Source: Pseudogemmobacter faecipullorum
GTDB taxonomy: Bacteria; Pseudomonadota; Alphaproteobacteria; Rhodobacterales; Rhodobacteraceae
Direction of reading: 5' to 3'
Assembly: GCF_020539525.1 (NCBI RefSeq)
Contig: NZ_JACDXX010000009.1
Location: 62,001-126,000 of the forward strand
DNA length: 64,000 nucleotides
Shown here: piece after piece, positions 17,644 to 24,864 of the stretch
Position numbering within the stretch: the first letter of the stretch is position 1
Layout of the letters: every line of letters begins with the position of its first letter
Position numbers and translations under genes: made by a program
The notes under the pieces: generated by a model
Told to the model about the DNA's origin: nothing
Databases searched by the model: none
Seen by the model: only the letters and a program-made list of their open reading frames with translations

Positions 17644-18924
17644 ATGTCTCAACCCACCCCCGCAGGCGGTAAGGCGGTGAATTCGCCGGCCCGTGTGCTG
17701 ACCGCCAGCCTCGTTGGCACCACGATCGAATTCTTCGACTTCTATGTCTATGCCACCGCGGCAGTGCTGGTCTTCCCGGCTTTGTTCTTCCCGCAGGGCA
17801 ATGATACGGCGGCGCTGCTGGCCTCTTTCGCCACTTTCTCGATCGCTTTCTTCGCCCGCCCCTTCGGCGCGCTGGTCTTTGGCCATTACGGCGATAAAAT
17901 CGGCCGTAAGGTGACGCTGATCGCGGCTTTGCTGACCATGGGCATCTCGACCGTGATCATCGGCCTTTTGCCGACCTATGATCAGATCGGTCTGGCGGCG
18001 CCGCTGCTGCTGGCCTTGTGCCGCTTTGGTCAGGGCTTTGGTCTGGGCGGTGAATGGGGCGGCGCGGTGCTGCTGGCCACCGAGAATGCACCGCCGGGCA
18101 AGAAAAGCTGGTATGGTATGTTCCCGCAGCTTGGCGCCCCGGTGGGCCTGTTCCTGTCTTCGGGCTTTTTCTGGCTGCTGCTGCATTACATCAGCACCGA
18201 GGACTTCATGTCCTGGGGCTGGCGTCTGCCCTTCCTCGCGTCAGTTCTGCTGATCGCCATCGGTCTGTGGGTGCGTCTTGCTATCACCGAGACCCCGGAA
18301 TTCGCCGAGGCGCTGAAAAAGAAACAGGCGGTCAAGGTTCCGGCTCTCGAAGTCTTCCGCAATTTCAAGCTTTCGCTCTTCCTTGGCACTTTCGTGGCTC
18401 TGGTCACTTTCGTGCTGTTCTACATCTGCACCGCATGGCTTTTGTCTTATAATACCAAGACTTTGGGCATGCCGCTGGTCGATGCGCTGCTGTTGCAGAT
18501 CTATGGTTCGGTGATTTTCGGCATTTCGATTGTGATCGCGGGCAAGCTCGGCGACTGGATGGGGCGCTATATCTTCCTGATCCTGGTCACCCTGGCGATT
18601 GCGGTGTTTTCGTTCTTCCTCGCGCCGCTGATGACCCAGGGTATGACGAAGCTTTATATCTTCGTCACCATCGGCATGCTGCTGATGGGGCAGACCTATG
18701 GGGTGATCGGGGCGGCGCTTGCCGCACCTTTCCCGCCGGCGGTGCGCTATACCGGCTCGTCGCTGACCTTTAACTTTGCCTCGATCTTCGGGGCCTCGCT
18801 GGCCCCCTATGCCGCCACCTGGCTGCAGGCGAACCATGGCATGGAATCGGTTGGCTATTATCTCCTGGCTTCGGCCGTGATCACCCTGGTGTGTATCATC
18901 GCCACCGGACGCAAAGCGGTCTGA
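17644..18924 (+). CDS. MFS transporter, metabolite:H+ symporter (MHS) family
   Basis: The 426-residue permease has twelve predicted helices. TTIEFFDFYVYATAA in helix 1 and FGHYGDKIGRKVTLI in the helix 2-3 loop are signatures of the MHS family, which includes ProP, ShiA and KgtP. RFGQGFGLGGEWGGAVLL in helix 4 is likewise diagnostic. Substrates in the family range from proline and betaine to shikimate and dicarboxylates; none can be assigned here. The 240-base upstream spacer may hold an untranslated leader but I recognise no riboswitch in it. A strong terminator follows. Confidence 0.9.
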   Translation: MSQPTPAGGKAVNSPARVLTASLVGTTIEFFDFYVYATAAVLVFPALFFPQGNDTAALLASFATFSIAFFARPFGALVFGHYGDKIGRKVTLIAALLTMGISTVIIGLLPTYDQIGLAAPLLLALCRFGQGFGLGGEWGGAVLLATENAPPGKKSWYGMFPQLGAPVGLFLSSGFFWLLLHYISTEDFMSWGWRLPFLASVLLIAIGLWVRLAITETPEFAEALKKKQAVKVPALEVFRNFKLSLFLGTFVALVTFVLFYICTAWLLSYNTKTLGMPLVDALLLQIYGSVIFGISIVIAGKLGDWMGRYIFLILVTLAIAVFSFFLAPLMTQGMTKLYIFVTIGMLLMGQTYGVIGAALAAPFPPAVRYTGSSLTFNFASIFGASLAPYAATWLQANHGMESVGYYLLASAVITLVCIIATGRKAV

Positions 18925-18942
18925 GAGGCCACAGGAAATGAC

Positions 18943-18976
18943 AAAGGGCCGGAGCATCGCTCCGGCCCTTTTGTTT
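18943..18976. terminator. Terminator between the MHS transporter and the convergent secreted-protein gene
   Basis: The stem AAAGGGCCGGAGC / GCTCCGGCCCTTT has a three-base loop and is followed by TGTTTG. It sits between convergent genes and can serve both. Confidence 0.85.
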
Positions 18977-18980
18977 GTGA

Positions 18981-19826
18981 TCAGCCCGCGCCGCTGAAGA
19001 TTCGGGCGGCTTCCAGCTGGACCCATTCGGGCCAGTCGGCCCGCTCATAGGGCCAGGACAGGGGCTCCTCATCCTCTGGCCCCATCCATAAGGCCACCGC
19101 CTGCTGCCTGGCCGGATCAATCCAGAGCCAGGCCCGTTCGGCGTCGCAGTTGAGCTTGACGCAGGCCGAACCGCTATAGCCGTTTTCACCCAGATCCCCC
19201 GAGCCGAGACCTGAGAGAATAGCGATATAGCTTTCCCAGTCCTCGGGGCTCATCGATTGCGAGAGCAGGCTGTAGACCGGGCCGAAACTCATCGCCTCAA
19301 TCGGATGTTTGCCCGCAAGGCCGGAGAAATCGGTCCAGGTCTCGCTGGCATCGGGGCTGAAACCCTCGGCCTGATCCGGGCGCAGTCCTTCGGAGGGGCT
19401 CCAGTGCCAGATCTCGGCAGGGCTGCCGGGCAGGGCGGCGCTGGCAAAGACCAGACGGTCGCCCCGGACCTCGGTCTCAAAATACGAGCAGGAGTCGATC
19501 GGACCGGCGATCTGCGGCACGCCTTTCTGCAGCCAGACCACAAAGGGCGTGGCATTGCAGGCATTGCCCCCGGCTCCGGCCACGCCGGTCACCAGGCTGA
19601 CGCCCCCGAGCTCCAGCGCCTGGTCGAGCAGCACCAGCCCGTCCTCGGCCAGGACTTTGCCATCGACCAGCAGCTGGCGGTTGAAATCGCCGGTCTCAAC
19701 CACGCTGGCCTCATAGGGGCCGAGCGGCAGGCGATCGGGCGGGGTCTGGGCCAGCAGCGCGGCCGGTGCGGCGCAGCTGAGGATCAGCGCGAGGCTGAGG
19801 CGGGAAGCGGGCAGGGGCAGCGACAA
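18981..19826 (-). CDS. Secreted protein of unknown function
   Basis: The 281-residue product has an N-terminal signal peptide (LSLALILSCAAPAALLAQ). The mature region is acidic, with LPLGPYEASVVETGDFNRQL and paired cysteines (GGNACNATPFVVW; DSCSYFE; SACVKLNCDAERAWLWID). The start is TTG 19826, chosen because GGAGG lies 6 to 7 bases upstream; no ATG fits. I do not recognise the family. It is a single gene between two terminators. Confidence 0.7.
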   Translation of the reverse strand: MSLPLPASRLSLALILSCAAPAALLAQTPPDRLPLGPYEASVVETGDFNRQLLVDGKVLAEDGLVLLDQALELGGVSLVTGVAGAGGNACNATPFVVWLQKGVPQIAGPIDSCSYFETEVRGDRLVFASAALPGSPAEIWHWSPSEGLRPDQAEGFSPDASETWTDFSGLAGKHPIEAMSFGPVYSLLSQSMSPEDWESYIAILSGLGSGDLGENGYSGSACVKLNCDAERAWLWIDPARQQAVALWMGPEDEEPLSWPYERADWPEWVQLEAARIFSGAG

Positions 19827-19935
19827 GGGAAACCTCCGGTCTTACAAAGCGACAGAACAGCCAGATCCGAGACTGCACATTCTGCCGAGGATGACCAGTA
19901 AGGCAATCCGGCGGGCCGGGGCCGGGGCTTAAAAA

Positions 19936-19968
19936 AACCAGGCGGGGCGCATCTGGCCCCGCCTGGTT
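19936..19968 (-). terminator. Rho-independent terminator after glmM
   Basis: The stem AACCAGGCGGGGC / GCCCCGCCTGGTT lies 25 bases past the glmM stop, and on the minus strand it runs into seven T. Confidence 0.9.
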
Positions 19969-19992
19969 CAGAGTGTCTCAGATCCGGGCCTG

Positions 19993-21336
19993 TCAGCCTG
20001 CGGCGGCGACCGCCTCGACGATCTCATCCACCACATCAAGCAAAAGCGCCTCATCCTCGCATTCCGCCATGACCCGGATCAGCGGCTCGGTGCCGGATTT
20101 GCGGATCAGGATGCGGCCCTTGCCAGCGATACGCGCCTCATTGGCGGCGATGACCTGCTGCACTTTAGCGGCGGCAAGCGGCTGCGCCCCGGCCTGATAG
20201 CGCACGTTTTTCAGCAGCTGCGGCACGGTTTCAAACTGGCGCGTGAGCGTGCTGGCCTTCTCGCCGGTGCGTGCCATTTCGGCAAGGAACTGCAAAGCCG
20301 CCGCGAGGCCGTCGCCGGTGGTGGCATAATCGGTCATCACGATATGGCCCGATTGCTCACCGCCCAAGTTGAAGCCGTTTTTGCGCATTTCCTCAACGAC
20401 ATAGCGGTCGCCGACGGCGGTGCGCTTCAGATGCAGGCCCCTGGTCTTCAGGAAGGTCTCAAGGCCAAGGTTCGACATCACCGTCGCAACCAGCGTATCA
20501 CCCTTCAGCCGGCCCTCGGCGCCCCAGCGGGCTGCGAACAAAGCCATGATCTGATCGCCATCGGCGACTTTGCCGGTCTCATCAATGATCATCACCCGGT
20601 CGGCATCGCCGTCGAGGGCAATGCCGACATGCGCGCCATGGGTGATCACGGCCTCGGCGGCGGTTTCGGTATGGGTCGAGCCGCAGCGGTCGTTGATATT
20701 GGTGCCATTGGGCGCAGTGCCGAGCGGGATCACCGTCGCCCCCAGCTCCCACAACACTTCCGGCGCGGCGCGGTAGGCGGCGCCATGGGCGCAGTCGATC
20801 ACCACTTTCAGCCCCTCAAGGCTGAGGCCGGTCGGGAAAGAGGTCTTCACGAATTCCTGATAACGGCCGCGCCCGTCATCGATCCGTTTGACCCGGCCGA
20901 TATTCGAGGCAGGGGCCAGCGGCAGATCGGCCTCCAGCATGGCCTCAATCTCGGCCTCGGCCTGATCCGAGAGTTTAAAGCCGTCGGGGCCGAAGAATTT
21001 GATGCCATTATCCTCATGCGGATTATGGCTGGCCGAGATCATCACGCCCAGATCGGCCCGCATCGAGCGGGTGAGAAAGCCCACCGCCGGGGTCGGCACC
21101 GGGCCGACGAGGAGCACATTCATGCCAGTCGAGGCGAGGCCCGCAGTCAGCGCATTTTCCAGCATATAGCCCGAGAGCCGGGTGTCCTTGCCGATCACCA
21201 CCCGATGCGCGGCGCTGTCATCGCGGCGGAAGAAATGGCCCGCCGCCGCGCCCAGTTTCAGCGCAACCTCGGCGGTCATCGGCCAGCTGTTGGCGCGTCC
21301 GCGGACGCCGTCGGTTCCAAATAGTTTTCTCGACAT
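19993..21336 (-). CDS. glmM: Phosphoglucosamine mutase
   Basis: GlmM interconverts glucosamine-6-phosphate and glucosamine-1-phosphate, feeding UDP-GlcNAc for peptidoglycan and lipopolysaccharide. The 447-residue protein has the four-domain phosphohexomutase layout: [14 protein letters not shown] at the start, active-site phosphoserine 103 in [18 protein letters not shown], the metal loop DGDADR and the sugar-binding GGEQSGHI. The C-terminal phosphate loop is [12 protein letters not shown]. It follows folP by 37 bases in the folB-folP-glmM order common in proteobacteria. Confidence 0.97.
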   Translation of the reverse strand: MSRKLFGTDGVRGRANSWPMTAEVALKLGAAAGHFFRRDDSAAHRVVIGKDTRLSGYMLENALTAGLASTGMNVLLVGPVPTPAVGFLTRSMRADLGVMISASHNPHEDNGIKFFGPDGFKLSDQAEAEIEAMLEADLPLAPASNIGRVKRIDDGRGRYQEFVKTSFPTGLSLEGLKVVIDCAHGAAYRAAPEVLWELGATVIPLGTAPNGTNINDRCGSTHTETAAEAVITHGAHVGIALDGDADRVMIIDETGKVADGDQIMALFAARWGAEGRLKGDTLVATVMSNLGLETFLKTRGLHLKRTAVGDRYVVEEMRKNGFNLGGEQSGHIVMTDYATTGDGLAAALQFLAEMARTGEKASTLTRQFETVPQLLKNVRYQAGAQPLAAAKVQQVIAANEARIAGKGRILIRKSGTEPLIRVMAECEDEALLLDVVDEIVEAVAAAG

Positions 21337-21373
21337 GCAATGTCCTGAGGGTCACGGGCGCAGACGCGCCCTG

Positions 21374-22465
21374 TTACAACGTGTTCTGTGGGCTGGTTCC
21401 GGCGATGGCCTGCCAGATCTGCAGCGCCTGCCGGGTCTCTTTGGTGTCATGCACCCGCAGGATCTGGGCCCCGGCAGCGGCCCCCTGCAAAGCAACGGCG
21501 ACCGAGCCCGAGACCCGCTCGGCGGGGGTTTCGGTGCCGGTCAGGGCGCCGATAAACTTCTTGCGTGAGGCACCGAGCAGCAGCGGCAGGCCAAAGTCGT
21601 GGAAAGCCGCCAGTTGGCGCAGCAGCAAAAGGTCATGCGCCGTGGTCTTGCCAAAGCCGATGCCGGGATCAAGGATCAGCTGTTCGGCCCGCAGCCCCGC
21701 CGCCAGCGCCGCTTCCACCCGCGCATAGAGGTGATCACGCACCGCGGTGACCACATTGTCATATTGCGCATGGCGCTGCATGGTCTCGGGCGTGGCGATG
21801 GAATGCATCAGCACCACCGGCACGCCGCGTTCGGCGGCAAGCCGGGCCATTGCGGGGTCAAAACGCAGGGCGGTCACGTCATTGATGATATCGGCCCCGG
21901 CGTCGAGCGCGGCCTCGGCAACCCTGGCCTTGCGGGTATCGATCGAGACCGGCAGGCGGATCCCGGCCTGGCGCAGGGCGCGGATCACCGGCGCGGTGCG
22001 GCGGATTTCCTCATCCGTGTCGACCTCGGCGGCCCCGGGGCGGGTGCTTTCACCGCCGATATCAAGAATATCGGCCTCGCGCGCCATGATGGAAGCGCGC
22101 TCGAGGGCCTGATCGAGGCCGTTGTGGCGGCCCCCGTCCGAGAAACTGTCGGGGGTGAGGTTGAGAATGCCCATGATCCGGGGCCGCTCCAGCGTCAGGC
22201 CGCAAAGATCGGGACGCGGTGCCGAGAGGGCGCGGCTCAGCGCGGCGGGCAGTTCAGAGGGGCTGCGGCCCGGCATCCCGCCCCGGGCGGCGGTCTCTGA
22301 CCACCAGACATGGCAGCTGCCGCCAAGCGGGCGGGCATCGCGACCCTCATAGCCCTCGCCGCTGCGCGCGAGCGGCAGAGTCAGCTCCGCACGCCCGGGC
22401 AGGGCAAAAGCAAAGCATTTCGCTTCGCCGCAAGGAGAATGGCTGGTCAGCTGGTCCGGGGTCAT
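21374..22465 (-). CDS. folP: Dihydropteroate synthase
   Basis: FolP joins p-aminobenzoate to hydroxymethyl-dihydropterin pyrophosphate in folate synthesis and is the target of sulfonamides. The core from about residue 95 shows IMGILNLTPDSFSDGGRH, DILDIGGESTRPGA, SIDTRKARVAEAAL, DIINDVTAL, LDPGIGFGKT and LGASRKKFIGAL, all expected. The first 95 residues are an extra N-terminal segment; comparable extensions occur in related Rhodobacterales as far as I recall. The ATG at 22465 has only a weak ribosome binding site, so a later start (for example MPGRSP) cannot be excluded. It lies 145 bases behind folB. Confidence 0.94.
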   Translation of the reverse strand: MTPDQLTSHSPCGEAKCFAFALPGRAELTLPLARSGEGYEGRDARPLGGSCHVWWSETAARGGMPGRSPSELPAALSRALSAPRPDLCGLTLERPRIMGILNLTPDSFSDGGRHNGLDQALERASIMAREADILDIGGESTRPGAAEVDTDEEIRRTAPVIRALRQAGIRLPVSIDTRKARVAEAALDAGADIINDVTALRFDPAMARLAAERGVPVVLMHSIATPETMQRHAQYDNVVTAVRDHLYARVEAALAAGLRAEQLILDPGIGFGKTTAHDLLLLRQLAAFHDFGLPLLLGASRKKFIGALTGTETPAERVSGSVAVALQGAAAGAQILRVHDTKETRQALQIWQAIAGTSPQNTL

Positions 22466-22610
22466 GATTCAGTTCGTTACTTCAGGCAGATCTTCGCCCG
22501 GGCTTGGGGCGTGGCAAAGTCGGGCGGGGCCTGCGCGGGGGCAGGCCGGGCCGGACGGGCTCTGCTGGCTATCTGTCCCCCCGGCCGGGGGTTTGGCAAG
22601 GGGGGGAATT

Positions 22611-23525
22611 TCAGGCGCGGCGGACCGGCATACGACTGCCTGGCGGCAGCGAAGTCTCGCCATAAAGGATCAGCTCAGCCGCGGCCATTTCTTCGGCCAG
22701 CCAGAGCGCCAGCGCCACCGGATCGCGGCTTTGCGGCCCGTCGACGGCATCGAGCACCAGTTTCGAGGGCGCCCAGACCACCGAGCGGCCGCGTTTGATC
22801 GCCCAGTCGATCTCGGTGCGCGAGGCAACCACCACGCAGCGCGAATCGCGCGCCGCCAGCATCCAGGCATTCTGTTCAATCGCCAGCAGGTCGACCCGGC
22901 GCTGGGTCGGGCCATGACCGGTGCGGGGCCGGGGCAGATCGGGCGCGCTGACGCAGAAAATCGCCGGGGTGCCGGGCGCGAGCAGAGCATCGATCCTTGC
23001 GCTCAGATCCGGGGCGGCGAGGGTGGCATTATCGAACCAGACCACCAGCGGATGGACCGCCTCCTCGCTTTCCTCATCTTTGCGCACCGGCAGTTCAGCC
23101 CGCGAGCGCACGATCTCAACCCCCAGCGCATAGGGGCCGATATCGAGCTTTTCGATGCGCACAAACACCCGCATTGCCTGATCTTCGGCCAGCAGATGCT
23201 CGGCGATATTCTCGGCAAGGGTTTCGAGCAGGTTCAGCCGCTCATGCGCCAGTTCGGCCGCGATCACCTCGGTGATGCGGTCATAGGACAGGATGCGGTC
23301 GACATCATCGGCGAGGGGCTGCACCGGCGGGCGCACCTCGATCACCACATTGAAGCGCAGGCGCTGCTTATTGCCGCGCTCTTTCTGGAACGCCCCGATA
23401 TCCGCCTCGACGATATGATCGCGCAGCATCAGCCGGTCACGGGGATCAGCCGAGGCTGAGGCGGCGGCACGAGCTTCAGGATGCGCGAAGGCAAGCTGAA
23501 TATCGCTGGTATTCTCGGCGTTCAT
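22611..23525 (-). CDS. folB: Dihydroneopterin aldolase fused to a C-terminal kinase-like domain
   Basis: The 304-residue protein carries a FolB domain at about residues 30-150 (LRDHIVEADIGAFQKERGNK, NLLETLAENIAEHLLAE, VFVRIEKLDIGP). FolB turns dihydroneopterin into hydroxymethyl-dihydropterin. A usual FolB is about 120 residues; here another 150 follow (VDLLAIEQNAWMLAARDSRC, SVVWAPSKLVLDA, DPVALALWLAEEMAAAELIL). This tail resembles the amino-acid-kinase-like proteins of the COG2054/MfnE type by eye only. ATG 23525 has GGGAGG upstream and is preferred to the longer frame. It heads the folB-folP-glmM cluster. Confidence 0.85.
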   Translation of the reverse strand: MNAENTSDIQLAFAHPEARAAASASADPRDRLMLRDHIVEADIGAFQKERGNKQRLRFNVVIEVRPPVQPLADDVDRILSYDRITEVIAAELAHERLNLLETLAENIAEHLLAEDQAMRVFVRIEKLDIGPYALGVEIVRSRAELPVRKDEESEEAVHPLVVWFDNATLAAPDLSARIDALLAPGTPAIFCVSAPDLPRPRTGHGPTQRRVDLLAIEQNAWMLAARDSRCVVVASRTEIDWAIKRGRSVVWAPSKLVLDAVDGPQSRDPVALALWLAEEMAAAELILYGETSLPPGSRMPVRRA

Positions 23526-23708
23526 ATTCCCTCCCGTCGGGCGGATTGCCCCGGGTCTCAGCACTGGGCTGCGCCCGGCCCTCTGCACACGCGATGCGGG
23601 CAAAGGGCCGGGCGCAGGACCCCCTTGCAGGATCCCTAACAGCCCTTTGCGCCAATCCCAAGCCTGATGTCGGCATATAGCGGGATCATTGCGACCTGGA
23701 GGAAAGGC

Positions 23709-24662
23709 TCAGCCCCGCCCGCCTGGCTGGCGGTAGAAGTTATGCGCCCCGATCACCGTGGTGCGGGCAAAACGCCGCGACCAGGAGGGATTTACTGCAT
23801 GGGTGTGGAAATGCGTCGCGCCATTGGTCAGACCGCGCTCGGCGCCATCGAGCATGACATCGGCGATACGCCCGGCAATTTCACGCGCATAGCGGTCGCG
23901 CATCTTGGTGGAATTGCCATTGCAGGAATAAGAGAACTGGCAGGCGCCACCGCCGCGCTGGTTCACCACACCGCAGACCGTGCGCGGATAAAGCCCGCTG
24001 TCGACCCGGTTCAGGATGACCTCGGCCACGGCGAACTGGCCTTTCAGGCTTTCGCCGCGGGCCTCAAAATAGATGGCCTCGGTCAGGCATTCCCATTGTT
24101 TGCCGCCCTCGGGGGCGGGCTGGGCCATCAGCCAGCCGGCATCATAGCGCAGCTGCGGCATCGCCAGCGAGCCCTCAGCCGGGGCGCTGGCCCCGGCCTT
24201 TGCCGTGGCCTCTTTCTCATCGGTGGTTTTGCGGCCGAAAGTCACCCGCCTGATCTTCTTTTCCGCGGCGGGGGCTTCTGCGGCTGCAGCCGCCGTCTCC
24301 GCCGTAGCATCACGATTGTTCGCCGAGCGGCCGATCACCCGGCCATTGGTCTTTTCTTCGGCTTTGGCTGCCATCACCACCGGAGCGGCAGGTTTTGCGG
24401 CAGGCTTTGCATCCGGCGCTGCGGCGGTTTCACCGGCTGCGGCTTTCACCGCTTCGGGGCCGGCAGCAATCGAGACAAGCTCGGCACCGGCAAAGGTGTT
24501 CAGACGTGACTTTTCGCTGCCGAGCAGCGAGCCCATTTCATCGGCCAGTACAGTACCGGCAATATTCTTGTCACTGCGTGTGACATCGGCATGGGCAGCC
24601 TGGGTGAGGACGGAGACGACTGCGAAGGTCGCAGCGGCCAGCGTATTCCCTGGACTTATCAT
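23709..24662 (-). CDS. SleB-like cell wall hydrolase (Hydrolase_2)
   Basis: The 317-residue protein begins with a signal peptide (AAATFAVVSVLTQAAHA). A long Ala/Lys/Pro-rich, probably disordered linker reaches about residue 190. The catalytic domain follows: ECLTEAIYFEARGESLKGQ with the key Glu, then AVAEVILNRVDSGLYPRTVC and GACQFSYSCNGN, ending NGATHFHTHAVNPSW. The family cleaves peptidoglycan glycan strands as lytic transglycosylases or amidases. AGGAACCC lies ahead of ATG 24662. It is a monocistronic gene downstream of the PPDK-like gene. Confidence 0.9.
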   Translation of the reverse strand: MISPGNTLAAATFAVVSVLTQAAHADVTRSDKNIAGTVLADEMGSLLGSEKSRLNTFAGAELVSIAAGPEAVKAAAGETAAAPDAKPAAKPAAPVVMAAKAEEKTNGRVIGRSANNRDATAETAAAAAEAPAAEKKIRRVTFGRKTTDEKEATAKAGASAPAEGSLAMPQLRYDAGWLMAQPAPEGGKQWECLTEAIYFEARGESLKGQFAVAEVILNRVDSGLYPRTVCGVVNQRGGGACQFSYSCNGNSTKMRDRYAREIAGRIADVMLDGAERGLTNGATHFHTHAVNPSWSRRFARTTVIGAHNFYRQPGGRG

Positions 24663-24785
24663 AATCGGGTTCCTGGATTGTTACCCCCTACGCGACGGAG
24701 CCGCCGCGCAAAACGAACGCAGGGTTTGTCGAATCAAACCGGAGGGGTCCAGTCTTGTGACTTAATGGCCACAAGATCCCGTGGA

Positions 24786-24809
24786 ATCCAGGCGAAAAAC
24801 CGCCTGGAT
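24786..24809. other. Hairpin between the PPDK-like gene and the SleB-like gene
   Basis: The stem ATCCAGGCG / CGCCTGGAT is perfect around an A-rich loop, but no T run follows on either strand. It may be a weak terminator for the gene ending at 24865 or a leader structure of the hydrolase transcript. Confidence 0.5.
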
Positions 24810-24841
24810 AGTTAAAGTGATAGATAAAGAGCCCGTGACAA

Positions 24842-24857
24842 CCACATGATATTGTGG
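24842..24857. promoter_or_regulatory. Palindrome CCACA-N6-TGTGG, possible operator
   Basis: A perfect five-base dyad with a six-base AT centre lies in the AT-rich stretch between the PPDK-like gene and the SleB-like gene, roughly 180 bases upstream of the hydrolase start. The regulator is unknown. Confidence 0.3.
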
Positions 24858-24864
24858 ATTGATT

